Source: Tectiglobus sp965247245 (GTDB taxonomy: Bacteria > Pseudomonadota > Alphaproteobacteria > Rhizobiales > Hyphomicrobiaceae). From it: DNA of 64,000 nucleotides. The notes beneath the pieces were generated by a model. It saw only the letters and a program-made list of their open reading frames with translations. It did no database searches and was not told where the DNA came from. The stretch covers positions 682,001 to 746,000 of the forward strand of contig CBDFGV010000001.1 of NCBI GenBank assembly GCA_965247245.1, written 5' to 3'. Below, one piece after another: positions 43,157 through 51,649 of this stretch. Every line of letters begins with the position of its first letter. Position 1 is the stretch's first letter. Both the position numbers and the translations under genes were made by a program.

Positions 43157-44353
43157 TTAGAGCGGGAGGCCGACATAGTTTTCGGCCAGAGTTTTTTGCG
43201 CGGCCTCGGAGCTAAGGACATAGGCCAGATCCGCCTGCCGAATACGCTCATCGAATGACGACTGGTCCTCGAAGCGGTGCAGGAGGGACGTCATCCACCA
43301 TGAGAAGCGCTGGGTCTTCCAAACTCTCGCGAGCGCCCGATCTGAGTACTCATCGAGCAGGTCATTGCTCCCGGTCGCATAGAACGACTTCAGGCCTTCC
43401 GAAAGATAATTGACATCCGACACAGCCAGGTTGAGGCCCTTGGCACCCGTCGGCGGCACGATATGGGCGGCGTCACCAGCAAGAAAGAGGCGCCCGCATC
43501 GCATCGGTTCAGCGATAAAGCTGCGCATGGGGGCAACGCTTTTCTCCAGCACCGGGCCTGTTACCAACTCAGATCTATGTTCGGGGCCCAGCCGTAGCGC
43601 TAATTCCTCCCAGACGCGGTCATCAGGCCATTCATCCAGGTTTTCATCGGGGCGGCACTGAATGTAATTCCGCGACCGCGTGGCTGACCGCATGGAATAC
43701 AGCGCAAAGCCATGGTCATGGCGAGCGTAGATCAATTCCCCATTGACCGGTGGTGCCTCTGCCAGGATGCCAAGCCAGGCAAATGGATAGGACCGCTCGT
43801 ACTGCGTGATCTTGTGGTCCGGTATCCGCGACCGGCAAACACCATGATATCCATCGCAACCAGCGATGAAATCGCACGTCACGCGGTGCTGCTGACCGTC
43901 AAGGGAATAGGTCAGGGTGGGCTTTTCCGTTTCAAAGTCTGCTACATCGACATTCTCTGCTTCGAAAACAACATCGACGCCGGCAGCGAGATTGGCGGCA
44001 ATGAGATCCCTTGTGACTTCTGTCTGGCCATAGACAGTCACAACCTTGCCGCCGGTGAGCGTCCTCAGATTGATATGCCGTCGCTCACCGTTCAGCGAGA
44101 GATTGATACCGTTGTGGCTGAGGCCATCACGCTCCAGGCGGTCACTCACAGACGCCGCTTTGAGAATATCAACGGTGCCCTGCTCGAGCACACCCGCGCG
44201 GATCCGTGCTTCAACATAGGCACGGTCTTTCTGCTCCAATACGACGCAGTCAATACCGGCCAGATTGAGCAACCGAGCCAAAAGCAGGCCGGCCGGGCCG
44301 GAGCCGACAATCCCAACCTGTGTCCTTCGCTGCCGCACCCCGGCATCATTCAT
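43157..44353 (-). CDS. pobA: 4-Hydroxybenzoate 3-monooxygenase
   Basis: A class A flavoprotein (398 residues) that converts 4-hydroxybenzoate to protocatechuate with NADPH. The FAD fold GIVGSGPAGLLLARLL (14-29), the RIRAGVLEQGTVD block specific to PobA, the DG motif in FIAGCDGYHGVCR and LAGDAAHIVPPTGAKGLNLA are all present. The usual length is 394. No AraC- or IclR-type PobR gene is next to it in the window; an inverted repeat upstream may be its operator. It begins a two-gene unit with the ThDP enzyme. Confidence 0.95.
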   Translation of the reverse strand: MNDAGVRQRRTQVGIVGSGPAGLLLARLLNLAGIDCVVLEQKDRAYVEARIRAGVLEQGTVDILKAASVSDRLERDGLSHNGINLSLNGERRHINLRTLTGGKVVTVYGQTEVTRDLIAANLAAGVDVVFEAENVDVADFETEKPTLTYSLDGQQHRVTCDFIAGCDGYHGVCRSRIPDHKITQYERSYPFAWLGILAEAPPVNGELIYARHDHGFALYSMRSATRSRNYIQCRPDENLDEWPDDRVWEELALRLGPEHRSELVTGPVLEKSVAPMRSFIAEPMRCGRLFLAGDAAHIVPPTGAKGLNLAVSDVNYLSEGLKSFYATGSNDLLDEYSDRALARVWKTQRFSWWMTSLLHRFEDQSSFDERIRQADLAYVLSSEAAQKTLAENYVGLPL

Positions 44354-44425
44354 AGTTTTGCACCGCAGCTGTTGATTTCCTGGTCATCTGAGCAACCAAT
44401 TTTTCAAGGTTTCTGTTCGAGTATG

Positions 44426-44444
44426 CAAATGATTTGCTCATTTG
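44426..44444. promoter_or_regulatory. Inverted repeat upstream of pobA
   Basis: CAAATGA and TCATTTG are separated by TTTGC, 73 bases before the pobA start. Seven-base perfect arms in a promoter gap suggest a binding site for a dimeric regulator, possibly an unlinked PobR. Confidence 0.5.
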
Positions 44445-44620
44445 GCCAACTAATCGGGCACGTCATAGGCCGATTTAGCTGTCCCCATATGGTGAAAGCG
44501 GTTGACGCCGTAGCATAAAAATTGGATAAAGCCGCTCTTTCCGAATTCCGCGAGCCGGCCGGCCCTGCCTTTTGGGGTACGAGAGGTCGTTGGTTTGCTA
44601 ACGAGACTGGGTGTAACGCC

Positions 44621-44746
44621 ATGAAAGTTCGTAACTCTCTCAAGGCACTTAAGTCGCGCCACCGCGACAATCGTGTTGTTCGCCGTCGTGGTCGCCTTTA
44701 CGTGATCAACAAGACGCAGCGCCGTTTCAAGGCACGCCAGGGTTAA
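44621..44746 (+). CDS. rpmJ: 50S ribosomal protein bL36, zinc-free form
   Basis: A 41-residue ribosomal protein (MKVRNSLKALKSRHRDNRVV, then RRRGRLYVINKTQRRFKARQ and a final Gly). It lacks the Cys-Cys-Cys-His zinc ligands, as in the alphaproteobacterial C-minus type. The start ATG 44621 is internal to a longer open frame whose first 33 codons have no similarity. It stands alone, divergent from pobA. Confidence 0.95.
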   Translation: MKVRNSLKALKSRHRDNRVVRRRGRLYVINKTQRRFKARQG

Positions 44747-44836
44747 CGTCACTGCCTCTGATTGCCAAAGCGCAACGCACATTCCCGTGTTGTTTCGTGC
44801 TTTGACGCCGTCACAATTGCGCACTAACCTGCACCT

Positions 44837-45556
44837 ATGTGGCAATCAAATTTCATCCGTTTCGGATTAATGGCGCTCACTGCATTCGCGGTGAGCTTTG
44901 GTGTGTCGGGCTTTGCTCATGCGCAGCAATCGCCGCAGCCCCCGGTTGCTGGTGAGAAGAAAGCGCCGAAGCTTGATCTAGAGGCACTGTCGCGTCAGGC
45001 GGCCAAGAGTGCAAAGCCAAAGACTCCGTTGGAGCTGGCGCTTAAAGATGGTTTCCCAACAAACGCTGTGAAGCGCGCCAAGGTCCGCGAAGACCTTTAT
45101 GCGCTCCTCGCGACGGCCGCTGATAAGAAGCAGTCCGACAAGATCTTGGCTGCGCTCAGCCGCCTCTATCTGACATCCGGTAGCCCAACCATTGATCTCT
45201 TGATGAAGCGTGGGATCAAATCCATCACCGACAAGAAGCTCGATGGATCGCTCAAGTTCCTGAACGCAGTTATCGATTTGGCGCCAGACTATGCCGAAGG
45301 CTGGAACCGGCGGGCCTACGTCTACTACCAGAAGAACCAGTTCCGCCAAGCGGCCGGTGATCTGCGCCGCGTTCTAGCACTCGATCCAAATCACTTCCGC
45401 GCTCTCGAGGGCTTGGGCAGTATTCTGCGCGAAATCGGCGATGAAAAAGGCGCGCTCGAAGTGTTCGAGAAACTGGTTGGTTTGCACCCCTTCTGGAAGG
45501 GAACAGACTCCGTCTACAAAGAGCTCAAGCAAAAGGTTGAAGGACGCGGGATCTAG
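44837..45556 (+). CDS. Exported tetratricopeptide-repeat protein
   Basis: A 239-residue protein with a signal peptide (cleavage after AHA, residue 30) and a Lys/Pro-rich spacer. Its helical repeats include two or three TPRs (DLAPDYAEGWNRRAYVYYQK, ALDPNHFRALEGLGSILREI) in the C-half. It is probably a periplasmic adaptor. It follows rpmJ on the same strand by 90 bases and is convergent with the glycosyltransferase gene. No specific function can be assigned. Confidence 0.85.
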   Translation: MWQSNFIRFGLMALTAFAVSFGVSGFAHAQQSPQPPVAGEKKAPKLDLEALSRQAAKSAKPKTPLELALKDGFPTNAVKRAKVREDLYALLATAADKKQSDKILAALSRLYLTSGSPTIDLLMKRGIKSITDKKLDGSLKFLNAVIDLAPDYAEGWNRRAYVYYQKNQFRQAAGDLRRVLALDPNHFRALEGLGSILREIGDEKGALEVFEKLVGLHPFWKGTDSVYKELKQKVEGRGI

Positions 45557-45585
45557 TTGCGATCGTAGACGGCCGCCGTGCTTCT

Positions 45586-46641
45586 CTATTCCCTGCCGTA
45601 AAATTCGCTAGTCCAAGCCGGCCATTCAAATGTTTGCTGGCCGGTGCAGCGATCAACCATGTAGCGCGCGATAATCTCACTATTGCTGAGCTCTAGGGCT
45701 CGCTCCTGACCATGGCGCGCGATGTCCTTCCATCGACCGCTCGCGAGCAGGTTCTCAGCCTGATCTGCAAGTTCGTTCGCATCCGAAAATAGTAACATCG
45801 TATCGGGACCATAGAGATCCTCGAGCTGAGCCCCGCGCGGTTGAGCCACGAGACAACCAGCGCTGAAATACTGCGCGATCCGGTCGGAGCTGTAGAAGTA
45901 CGGACTGTTGTCTACGGCAGCATTGATGGCAATCTTGCTTAGGCTGAGCGTCCGATGATAGGTCGCCCCGCCGATGGCAAGTTTGCTGCCTTTGGCGACG
46001 CGCAGATAAAACCCGTGATTGCGTGCCGGAAGCAGACCTTCCAACTCGCTAAGTAAGGTGTCGCGACCCTTCGGTTTACCGGCAAAGAAGAAGTCATGAT
46101 CGTGGGCGTCACGGGCAAACGACTGCGCGAAGAAGACAGACTGATCGACCGGGTTCGGCATGAAGCCAACACTGCCGTAGGTGCGAAACTTCGCCAGTTC
46201 GGGGCCGGCGGTGGTGGCAAACGAGACATCCGACAGCGCAACGTAGCGCGCGAAGCGGTCTCGTTGCTGGTCAGTGTGAATGGGATCGATAAAGTAGCTG
46301 AACACCCGGATCTCTGGATGCGCCATCCGTATTTGCTCGATGGTCCGATCGTCGATCAAATCGCAGTGCATGAGGCCGATAGCTGCTGGTTCAAGCTCAT
46401 CGACAAGGGTTATCAGCTTTTTGTTGGCAGCCGCCTTGCCGATTTGGCGAATGGCCAATGGCGCAGCGAAATCGGCAGTATCACGGTCGCTATAGAGGTA
46501 GGCACCTGCGCCCGCGCGAATGAAGCCGTTCCGCATCATCTGAAAGGTCGCGTAGAACATCTGCCCGAAGTACTTGTAACGTTCGGAAAACCCGACAAGC
46601 AGGACCCTTCGGTTCTCGATGTTCAGTGGGAGTTCCGTCAC
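45586..46641 (-). CDS. GT-B glycosyltransferase-like protein (CgeB type)
   Basis: A 351-residue protein with two Rossmann-like halves. The C-half contains YFSAGCLVAQPRGAQLEDLYG and LFSDANELADQAENLL, the pattern of CgeB-like and group 1 glycosyltransferases. The N-half has LVGFSERYKYFGQMFYATFQ. It may add sugars to a surface polymer or flagellin. It is a single leftward gene with no polysaccharide genes next to it. Confidence 0.65.
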   Translation of the reverse strand: MTELPLNIENRRVLLVGFSERYKYFGQMFYATFQMMRNGFIRAGAGAYLYSDRDTADFAAPLAIRQIGKAAANKKLITLVDELEPAAIGLMHCDLIDDRTIEQIRMAHPEIRVFSYFIDPIHTDQQRDRFARYVALSDVSFATTAGPELAKFRTYGSVGFMPNPVDQSVFFAQSFARDAHDHDFFFAGKPKGRDTLLSELEGLLPARNHGFYLRVAKGSKLAIGGATYHRTLSLSKIAINAAVDNSPYFYSSDRIAQYFSAGCLVAQPRGAQLEDLYGPDTMLLFSDANELADQAENLLASGRWKDIARHGQERALELSNSEIIARYMVDRCTGQQTFEWPAWTSEFYGRE

Positions 46642-46739
46642 TGCGCCAACCTTTTCTGCATCAGCGAACTATGCTGCCGCTTGCCGTGACGCAACACGCG
46701 AAATTGCCGCGTTCGCCGCTGAACCGACTTTGCTTTCGG

Positions 46740-47180
46740 TCAGTTGCTCTTGTCCTTTTCGGGATCCGAGAGCTTGATGGTCCATTGGCCGGACTGTCCT
46801 GTGTCGACTTCATAGAACTTGCCGGTCCGAAATCCGCGCCCTTCGCAGTCTTTAACGTCTCTGATTGAGAACGACTTGTCAGTCACACACATGGTATGCG
46901 TACCGCTCCACTCTCCGCCACGTTCATAGTCAATAGCGTAAACGTAGATGTATCGGCTCGGCATTGGCCCTTTGAGGAGGCTCTCGCAGGTCTGAGCACT
47001 GATGTTCCACCAGCCTTCCGTGGCCCAGCCTCGGCTGTCCTGGTAACCAATCGCAACACCAACCCGGCTGGGTGTGGCATTGCACAATTTGAGTTCCGCA
47101 TGGGCCTCGGCCGACCAAAGCGTCAGCATGGCCAGCAAAACACCCTGAGCGGTCGCAAGTGAGCGTATGAAGGCTGTCAT
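46740..47180 (-). CDS. DUF1036 exported protein
   Basis: A 146-residue protein with a signal peptide (cleavage after AHA, residue 28). The DUF1036 domain follows: LCNATPSRVGVAIGYQDSRG, GWWNISAQTCESLL, IYVYAIDYERGGEW and the Cys-containing end CVTDKSFSI..DCEGRGF. The family is periplasmic and common in alphaproteobacteria, with unknown function. Three or four conserved Cys could form disulfides. Confidence 0.88.
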   Translation of the reverse strand: MTAFIRSLATAQGVLLAMLTLWSAEAHAELKLCNATPSRVGVAIGYQDSRGWATEGWWNISAQTCESLLKGPMPSRYIYVYAIDYERGGEWSGTHTMCVTDKSFSIRDVKDCEGRGFRTGKFYEVDTGQSGQWTIKLSDPEKDKSN

Positions 47181-47302
47181 CGTGTGTCGATCAACTGATC
47201 ATCTGAGGACTGCGGGCGAAACTCCAAGATCATCTTAGTTTGTGGCATACTTGAGAAAAGCCACTTGCGCCACAATCTATTCTGTTGAGGAGGACATCGA
47301 CG

Positions 47303-47608
47303 ATGAGCACTGAAGATTCCAAGCGTATTGAACTAGAAGCCGCAGCCTTTCGACGGCTGACCGAGCATTTGCGGTCCCGCACCGACGTTCAGAACATCGA
47401 CTTAATGAATCTGGCCGGATTCTGCCGCAACTGTCTGTCGAACTGGTACGCCGATGCAGCCCGCGATAGCGGCGAAGAGCTCTCCAAGGATCAGGCACGT
47501 GAGATCGTCTACGGCATGCCTTACTCGGAGTGGAAGGACAAGTATCAGACCGAGGCCAGCTCCGAGCAAAAGTCCAAGTTCGAATCTTCCAAACCACATG
47601 ACCACTGA
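47303..47608 (+). CDS. DUF1244 domain protein
   Basis: A 101-residue cytoplasmic protein matching DUF1244: FRRLTEHLRSRTDVQNIDLM, NLAGFCRNCLSNWY and ARDSGEELSKDQAREIVYGM. The conserved CRNC pair may bind a metal. I chose ATG 47303, behind GAGGAGGACA, over the upstream TTG. Alphaproteobacterial family of unknown function. Confidence 0.9.
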   Translation: MSTEDSKRIELEAAAFRRLTEHLRSRTDVQNIDLMNLAGFCRNCLSNWYADAARDSGEELSKDQAREIVYGMPYSEWKDKYQTEASSEQKSKFESSKPHDH

Positions 47609-47885
47609 TAGTCCACTGTCAAGCGGGTTCGCCTGATTCTACATCCGCCAAGTGGTTTGCGGGGATAATGGTGAACTCCAGACGCCCGAGCCTTGATGCT
47701 GACGCAACTCAACTGTAATCAGATTGAGGTGGCCTGAGAGAGGGCCTCAAGCGGTTGTGGTCGATAGCTTTTGTGAGTGGACCACGATCGCAAGTCAGCG
47801 GTAGTTCTTCAGTAAATGTGCGTGATGCCGCAACTTCATTGGGCGAAAGCCGAATGATCATTCGTGTGTTTGCTGAGGGTTTATA

Positions 47886-48176
47886 ATGACAACACTTCAC
47901 GGTGCCGCGCAGGAACATCTCCGACAGTTTATCGAGCAGATCGAGCGCCTCGAAGAAGAGAAGAAAGCGATCGCGGACGATATTCGCGACAAGTTTTCGG
48001 AAGCGAAGGCCGTTGGCTTTGATGTCAAGGCGATGCGTCAGATCCTCAAACTGCGCAAGAAAACCAAAGACGATCGCGATGAAGAAGAAGCGATCCTTAC
48101 AACATACATGCATGCACTCGGGATGGTGGGCGAGATGGAAGTCGTACCGCCGATCACAGCCGAGGCCGCAGAGTAA
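47886..48176 (+). CDS. gapR: GapR-like nucleoid-associated protein (DUF2312)
   Basis: A 96-residue helical protein. The pattern QIERLEEEKKAIADDIRDKF followed by SEAKAVGFDVKAMRQILKLR, KK and ILTTYMHALGM is that of Caulobacter GapR, which clamps overtwisted AT-rich DNA ahead of replication and transcription forks. A coiled coil at 15-50 precedes the basic helix. The gene stands alone between DUF1244 and mepK-like genes. Alphaproteobacteria often carry several DUF2312 paralogues. Confidence 0.88.
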   Translation: MTTLHGAAQEHLRQFIEQIERLEEEKKAIADDIRDKFSEAKAVGFDVKAMRQILKLRKKTKDDRDEEEAILTTYMHALGMVGEMEVVPPITAEAAE

Positions 48177-48216
48177 GCCATAGTCGATCAGCCCTTACGG
48201 GCAGTCGAGCGTTGTC

Positions 48217-49596
48217 TTACTGCGAGAGGCGCACTTTGCGGCGGCCAATGCCGTTGGGACGTGCGCCAAACGGCTTGCTGGGCGGCGCTTGCAGCGCGCT
48301 GAGGTCAACGGCTTTGCCGCTGAACGCTTGTGCCCAAAGCATGCCCGCCAGCTGCAGGCCTGGTCGCATGGTCAGGGGCGGAACACTGCCTTCGTCATCC
48401 AGCATTTCGAGCGTGCGCGCAGGGTCGGGATGGACCAGCTGAGCAAGCGCTGGATCATGCGGTGAGGCCGTCGCCGTCAGATACGGCAATATCGGGAATG
48501 GTCGATAAGACAGCTCTTCAGGATGCTCCTCGTCAAACTCGGGAGCGCGGACCCAGACGATTGCGCGCTGCGAACGGTCATTTGCGGTAGGATTACGGAT
48601 CGCCTGACCTCCGGCTGGATCATCGCCCGTGCGGGTGAGTGACATTTTCTCAGACCAGCTCGAACTGTCTTGAGCCAGCGAGGCGAGGCGGGTCAGGCTG
48701 TCACGATCTCTTTGGCTGGGGCCGGGCTGGAAGGTGGACGAGCGCTCGACCAGTCGCGGACGACCCTGAAGCTGCGGCGGCTTTTGCACCAGCTGGGGGC
48801 GCGGTGGTGTGATTGCGGCGACCTTCGTTTCAAACGGACCAATCTTCGGCTGTTGCCGGACTGGAGCGCTTGCAAGCCGCGTTTGCGGCCGTCGCTGGCG
48901 TCGTGCGTCGTGGAACGCAGCCACGCGGGCCGCAGTCTTGGCAAACTTGCGTCGGGCAACAACAACATCATTCCTGCTAATCGGACCACCGCGACGCGGT
49001 CGGTGTTTGGAGCGCCCGTTGGGAAATAGGAGTGCAAGCTCATAGCGGCCCATCCGCGGCCAGTGCCGCACGCGACCCGTATCGATATGGACAAACGGGG
49101 TCGCAGACGTCGGATAGTAGCCGACGCCTCCACGCTCGCGAATAAGGGCGGAGTAGCGCAACCTTCTGACCGGGACGTCCGGAAAACGAATATCCATCGC
49201 TCGTCCGAAAGTGTGCTGACTGCGCCGTGCCTGGCCGCCGCGTGTTCTGCGCAGCATGTTGTTTGTCTTGGAGGAACGGTAGGCGGAGATGACATGGATC
49301 GGCATTCGGCTGCCAAGCTCAGCATGGATCTCCCAGGCCAGATCGATGAGCTTCGGATCAATCCGTGTTGGCTCCTGTTGCCGCCAGTCCCGCAGGATCC
49401 AGTTAATGCGCTTCATCGCTTCGGGCTGATAGGCGCCGTTGCGCCGGTAGACGACACTCAAGGTCTCTTTGGTATGAATGCTGTAGAAGGCGATCCGACG
49501 CTCATTCTGCCGCTGTGCCTCAATCGATGAGCCGAGGCCGAAGCTCAGCAGCATCGGCAAGGCAAGCAAGACACATCTTTGAATTCGTTCGCGCAA
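48217..49596 (-). CDS. MepK/YcbK-like murein endopeptidase (DUF882, M15) with a long C-terminal extension
   Basis: A 459-residue exported zinc peptidase. An N-terminal signal segment (8-27) precedes the DUF882/M15 domain at about 35-185, with ligands His128 and Asp135 (SQHTFGRAMDIRF) and His170 (FVHIDTG). E. coli MepK (182 residues) cleaves 3-3 cross-links made by LdtD. Here about 270 extra residues, basic and Gln/Pro-rich and then acidic, follow the domain. The LdtD-like gene lies 236 bases upstream on the same strand, as in E. coli. Confidence 0.88.
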   Translation of the reverse strand: MRERIQRCVLLALPMLLSFGLGSSIEAQRQNERRIAFYSIHTKETLSVVYRRNGAYQPEAMKRINWILRDWRQQEPTRIDPKLIDLAWEIHAELGSRMPIHVISAYRSSKTNNMLRRTRGGQARRSQHTFGRAMDIRFPDVPVRRLRYSALIRERGGVGYYPTSATPFVHIDTGRVRHWPRMGRYELALLFPNGRSKHRPRRGGPISRNDVVVARRKFAKTAARVAAFHDARRQRRPQTRLASAPVRQQPKIGPFETKVAAITPPRPQLVQKPPQLQGRPRLVERSSTFQPGPSQRDRDSLTRLASLAQDSSSWSEKMSLTRTGDDPAGGQAIRNPTANDRSQRAIVWVRAPEFDEEHPEELSYRPFPILPYLTATASPHDPALAQLVHPDPARTLEMLDDEGSVPPLTMRPGLQLAGMLWAQAFSGKAVDLSALQAPPSKPFGARPNGIGRRKVRLSQ

Positions 49597-49832
49597 TGGC
49601 TTGGTACCAGCAGGGCAAAAGATGTACGTGTGCGAGGCTCAAACAACGGCAGCTCAAAGAATTAGCAGCCAACGCCGCTGATGTGCAGTCGCATGCAACT
49701 ACGGCCATACTGTGTATGAGGAAAACCCGCGTGCTGGGCTCAAACGCGGCAAGTCATGGGCAGCCCACTACGAGGGTCTGCCTGGTTGCTAATTGCTCCG
49801 GAGCCGTGAGGCGAGATGAGCGCGCCGACAAC

Positions 49833-51446
49833 CTAGTTGCCGAAAACCTGCTCCATCCACCGCGAATTCTTCTTCTTGTAGAAGCTTCCACCGGTGTTGG
49901 ACACCACTCTGCGACGCGCTGAATCTAGGTTCGGCTTCTTCTTGACGATCAGATGCGACTTGCCGTCAAGGCCCATCTGGATCAGCTTTTCATGTCCGTA
50001 AACGTCCTTGAACAGCACTGGCTTGCCGTCGTCATCGATCCGGGCCGTGAAATAGGTCATGTGCACCGGATACTTGGTGCCAAGCGAGATCTGATTGTTC
50101 TTCGGACCATTATCGATCAGCGCATCAATCTTCGAGCGGTTCCAGCCCTTATCGTGGTTCAACAGAACCTCAGCCAGTTTTAATGGGTCGCGAACACGGA
50201 CGCAGCCATGGCTGAACGCCCTTGCCTTCCTTTTGAACAGGTGCTTGGACGGCGTGTCGTGCATGTAGACGGCATGCTTGTTCGGAAACAGGAACTTCAC
50301 GATGCCGAGTGCGTTGCGTCGGCTTGGGGGCTGAAACACGTGGAACTTGCGGATGTCGGTTGTGGTCCAGTCGACCGAGTAAGGATCGACGGGTCGGCCG
50401 CCATAACTCATGCGCAGGTTTTGCTTCTCAAGGACATTGCCGCCGCGGACGAGGCTCGGCAGAATTTCCTTGACCTTAATTGAGTTCGGAACGCCCCAGA
50501 ACGGATGGAATACAATTGTTTCCATCTCGTCGGAGAACACCGGTGTCTTGTTTTTGACCTTACCGATCACGATCCGCTCAGCGTGGACAACCTTATCATT
50601 GTTGATCACGCGGAACCGATACTCCGGGATATTCGCCCACACGTGCTTGGTGCCAAGTTCGCGCGGCATCCAACGCCACATCTCCATGTTGTAGAGCAGC
50701 CGCTTAGAGAGCTTAGTCTTACGGCGTCGCTTCTTCTTGGAGCGTTTTGCTTTGCGCTTTTTCTTAGCCTTCTTAGCGGTCGCGTCCTTTTCTTCGACAG
50801 CCTTCGGCTGCTCGGCAGGCGGGCGCGCCTCATCCTCCAAAGCCTTCAAGTAAGCCAGTCGCAGCTTCTCGAATTGTTCGTGCTGAGGATGGAGGTTACG
50901 CAGATATGCCGCCGGGTCATCAGCATCGTAGAGAGACGCCAAGACAACCTTAGGGTCTTCCAGCGGGAGCGTGCGGTCGATTGCCAGTGACAGATCGCGT
51001 GGGTCCATGCGGCCACCGCGAGCGTGGCGTGCGTACTTCAAGATGGCCAGGCTCATCGTCATTTCGAGTTCGATGAGCTCCGACCCTGAAAGATCAGTTG
51101 TGGCTTCGGTATTGGGCAGCGCGAACTGGCTGGCATCCAATCCCCAGGAGTTCGCTTTCTGGATCTCCACGACGATGGCTTTGGCCTGATCGGTAAGACC
51201 AGCTTTTCCAACCCAGAGAGCGCGGCCCTTCTCAGTGTAGAATTGGCCAAGGGCGTCACGGTCCTCATCGACTTTGTAGGCCTTGCTTTCCGGCAGGGCA
51301 TCAAGCCGCTGTCGAATGGCCACAACGATCGCCTCGTCCTGACTGATCAGCGTTTCAGGGGCGTTCGGTTCAATTGACCATGCAACTCGAGTGGTCGCGA
51401 GCAGGATAAACAGCCCCGCTAGGATGACTCGGTTCAGACAGGACAT
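49833..51446 (-). CDS. LdtD (YcbB)-like L,D-transpeptidase with a Lys/Arg-rich insert
   Basis: A 537-residue exported enzyme. A signal peptide (about 1-24) and a helical scaffold domain (35-200) precede the YkuD domain (about 255-440). The domain has NMEMWRWMPRELG, the IPEYRFRVI strand, His396 (VYMHDTPS) and catalytic Cys415 in SHGCVRVRD. Residues 225-249, just before the YkuD domain, hold 19 Lys or Arg out of 25, which is unusual for a periplasmic protein. ATG 51446 follows GGAGGTCTCC. It pairs with the MepK-like endopeptidase downstream. Confidence 0.92.
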   Translation of the reverse strand: MSCLNRVILAGLFILLATTRVAWSIEPNAPETLISQDEAIVVAIRQRLDALPESKAYKVDEDRDALGQFYTEKGRALWVGKAGLTDQAKAIVVEIQKANSWGLDASQFALPNTEATTDLSGSELIELEMTMSLAILKYARHARGGRMDPRDLSLAIDRTLPLEDPKVVLASLYDADDPAAYLRNLHPQHEQFEKLRLAYLKALEDEARPPAEQPKAVEEKDATAKKAKKKRKAKRSKKKRRRKTKLSKRLLYNMEMWRWMPRELGTKHVWANIPEYRFRVINNDKVVHAERIVIGKVKNKTPVFSDEMETIVFHPFWGVPNSIKVKEILPSLVRGGNVLEKQNLRMSYGGRPVDPYSVDWTTTDIRKFHVFQPPSRRNALGIVKFLFPNKHAVYMHDTPSKHLFKRKARAFSHGCVRVRDPLKLAEVLLNHDKGWNRSKIDALIDNGPKNNQISLGTKYPVHMTYFTARIDDDGKPVLFKDVYGHEKLIQMGLDGKSHLIVKKKPNLDSARRRVVSNTGGSFYKKKNSRWMEQVFGN

Positions 51447-51649
51447 TTTGGAGACCTCCGATTGATGGTCGGATTTATATAATTCGCCTCTTCATGTCGC
51501 CAGTCACTCAGGCATAATTTTGGCGTGATCTGAGCTAAGTGAGCTCAAAGGTGTGGCGGATTTATCAACAGAACTATCCCCAGGCAGTCACTTGCGCGAC
51601 CACCTGGGGACGTAGAAGCCCGTCTCGGCTAGGAGGGACAGCTATGGAG

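Noticed and set aside
44522..44620. N-terminal extension of bL36 by 33 codons
   Set aside because: The family starts at MKVRNSLK; the extra codons have no similarity and lie in the promoter region.
47709..48113. Leftward frame across the gap before gapR
   Set aside because: It runs antisense through gapR and has no family pattern. The 277-base gap 47609-47885 shows no gene or strong hairpin.
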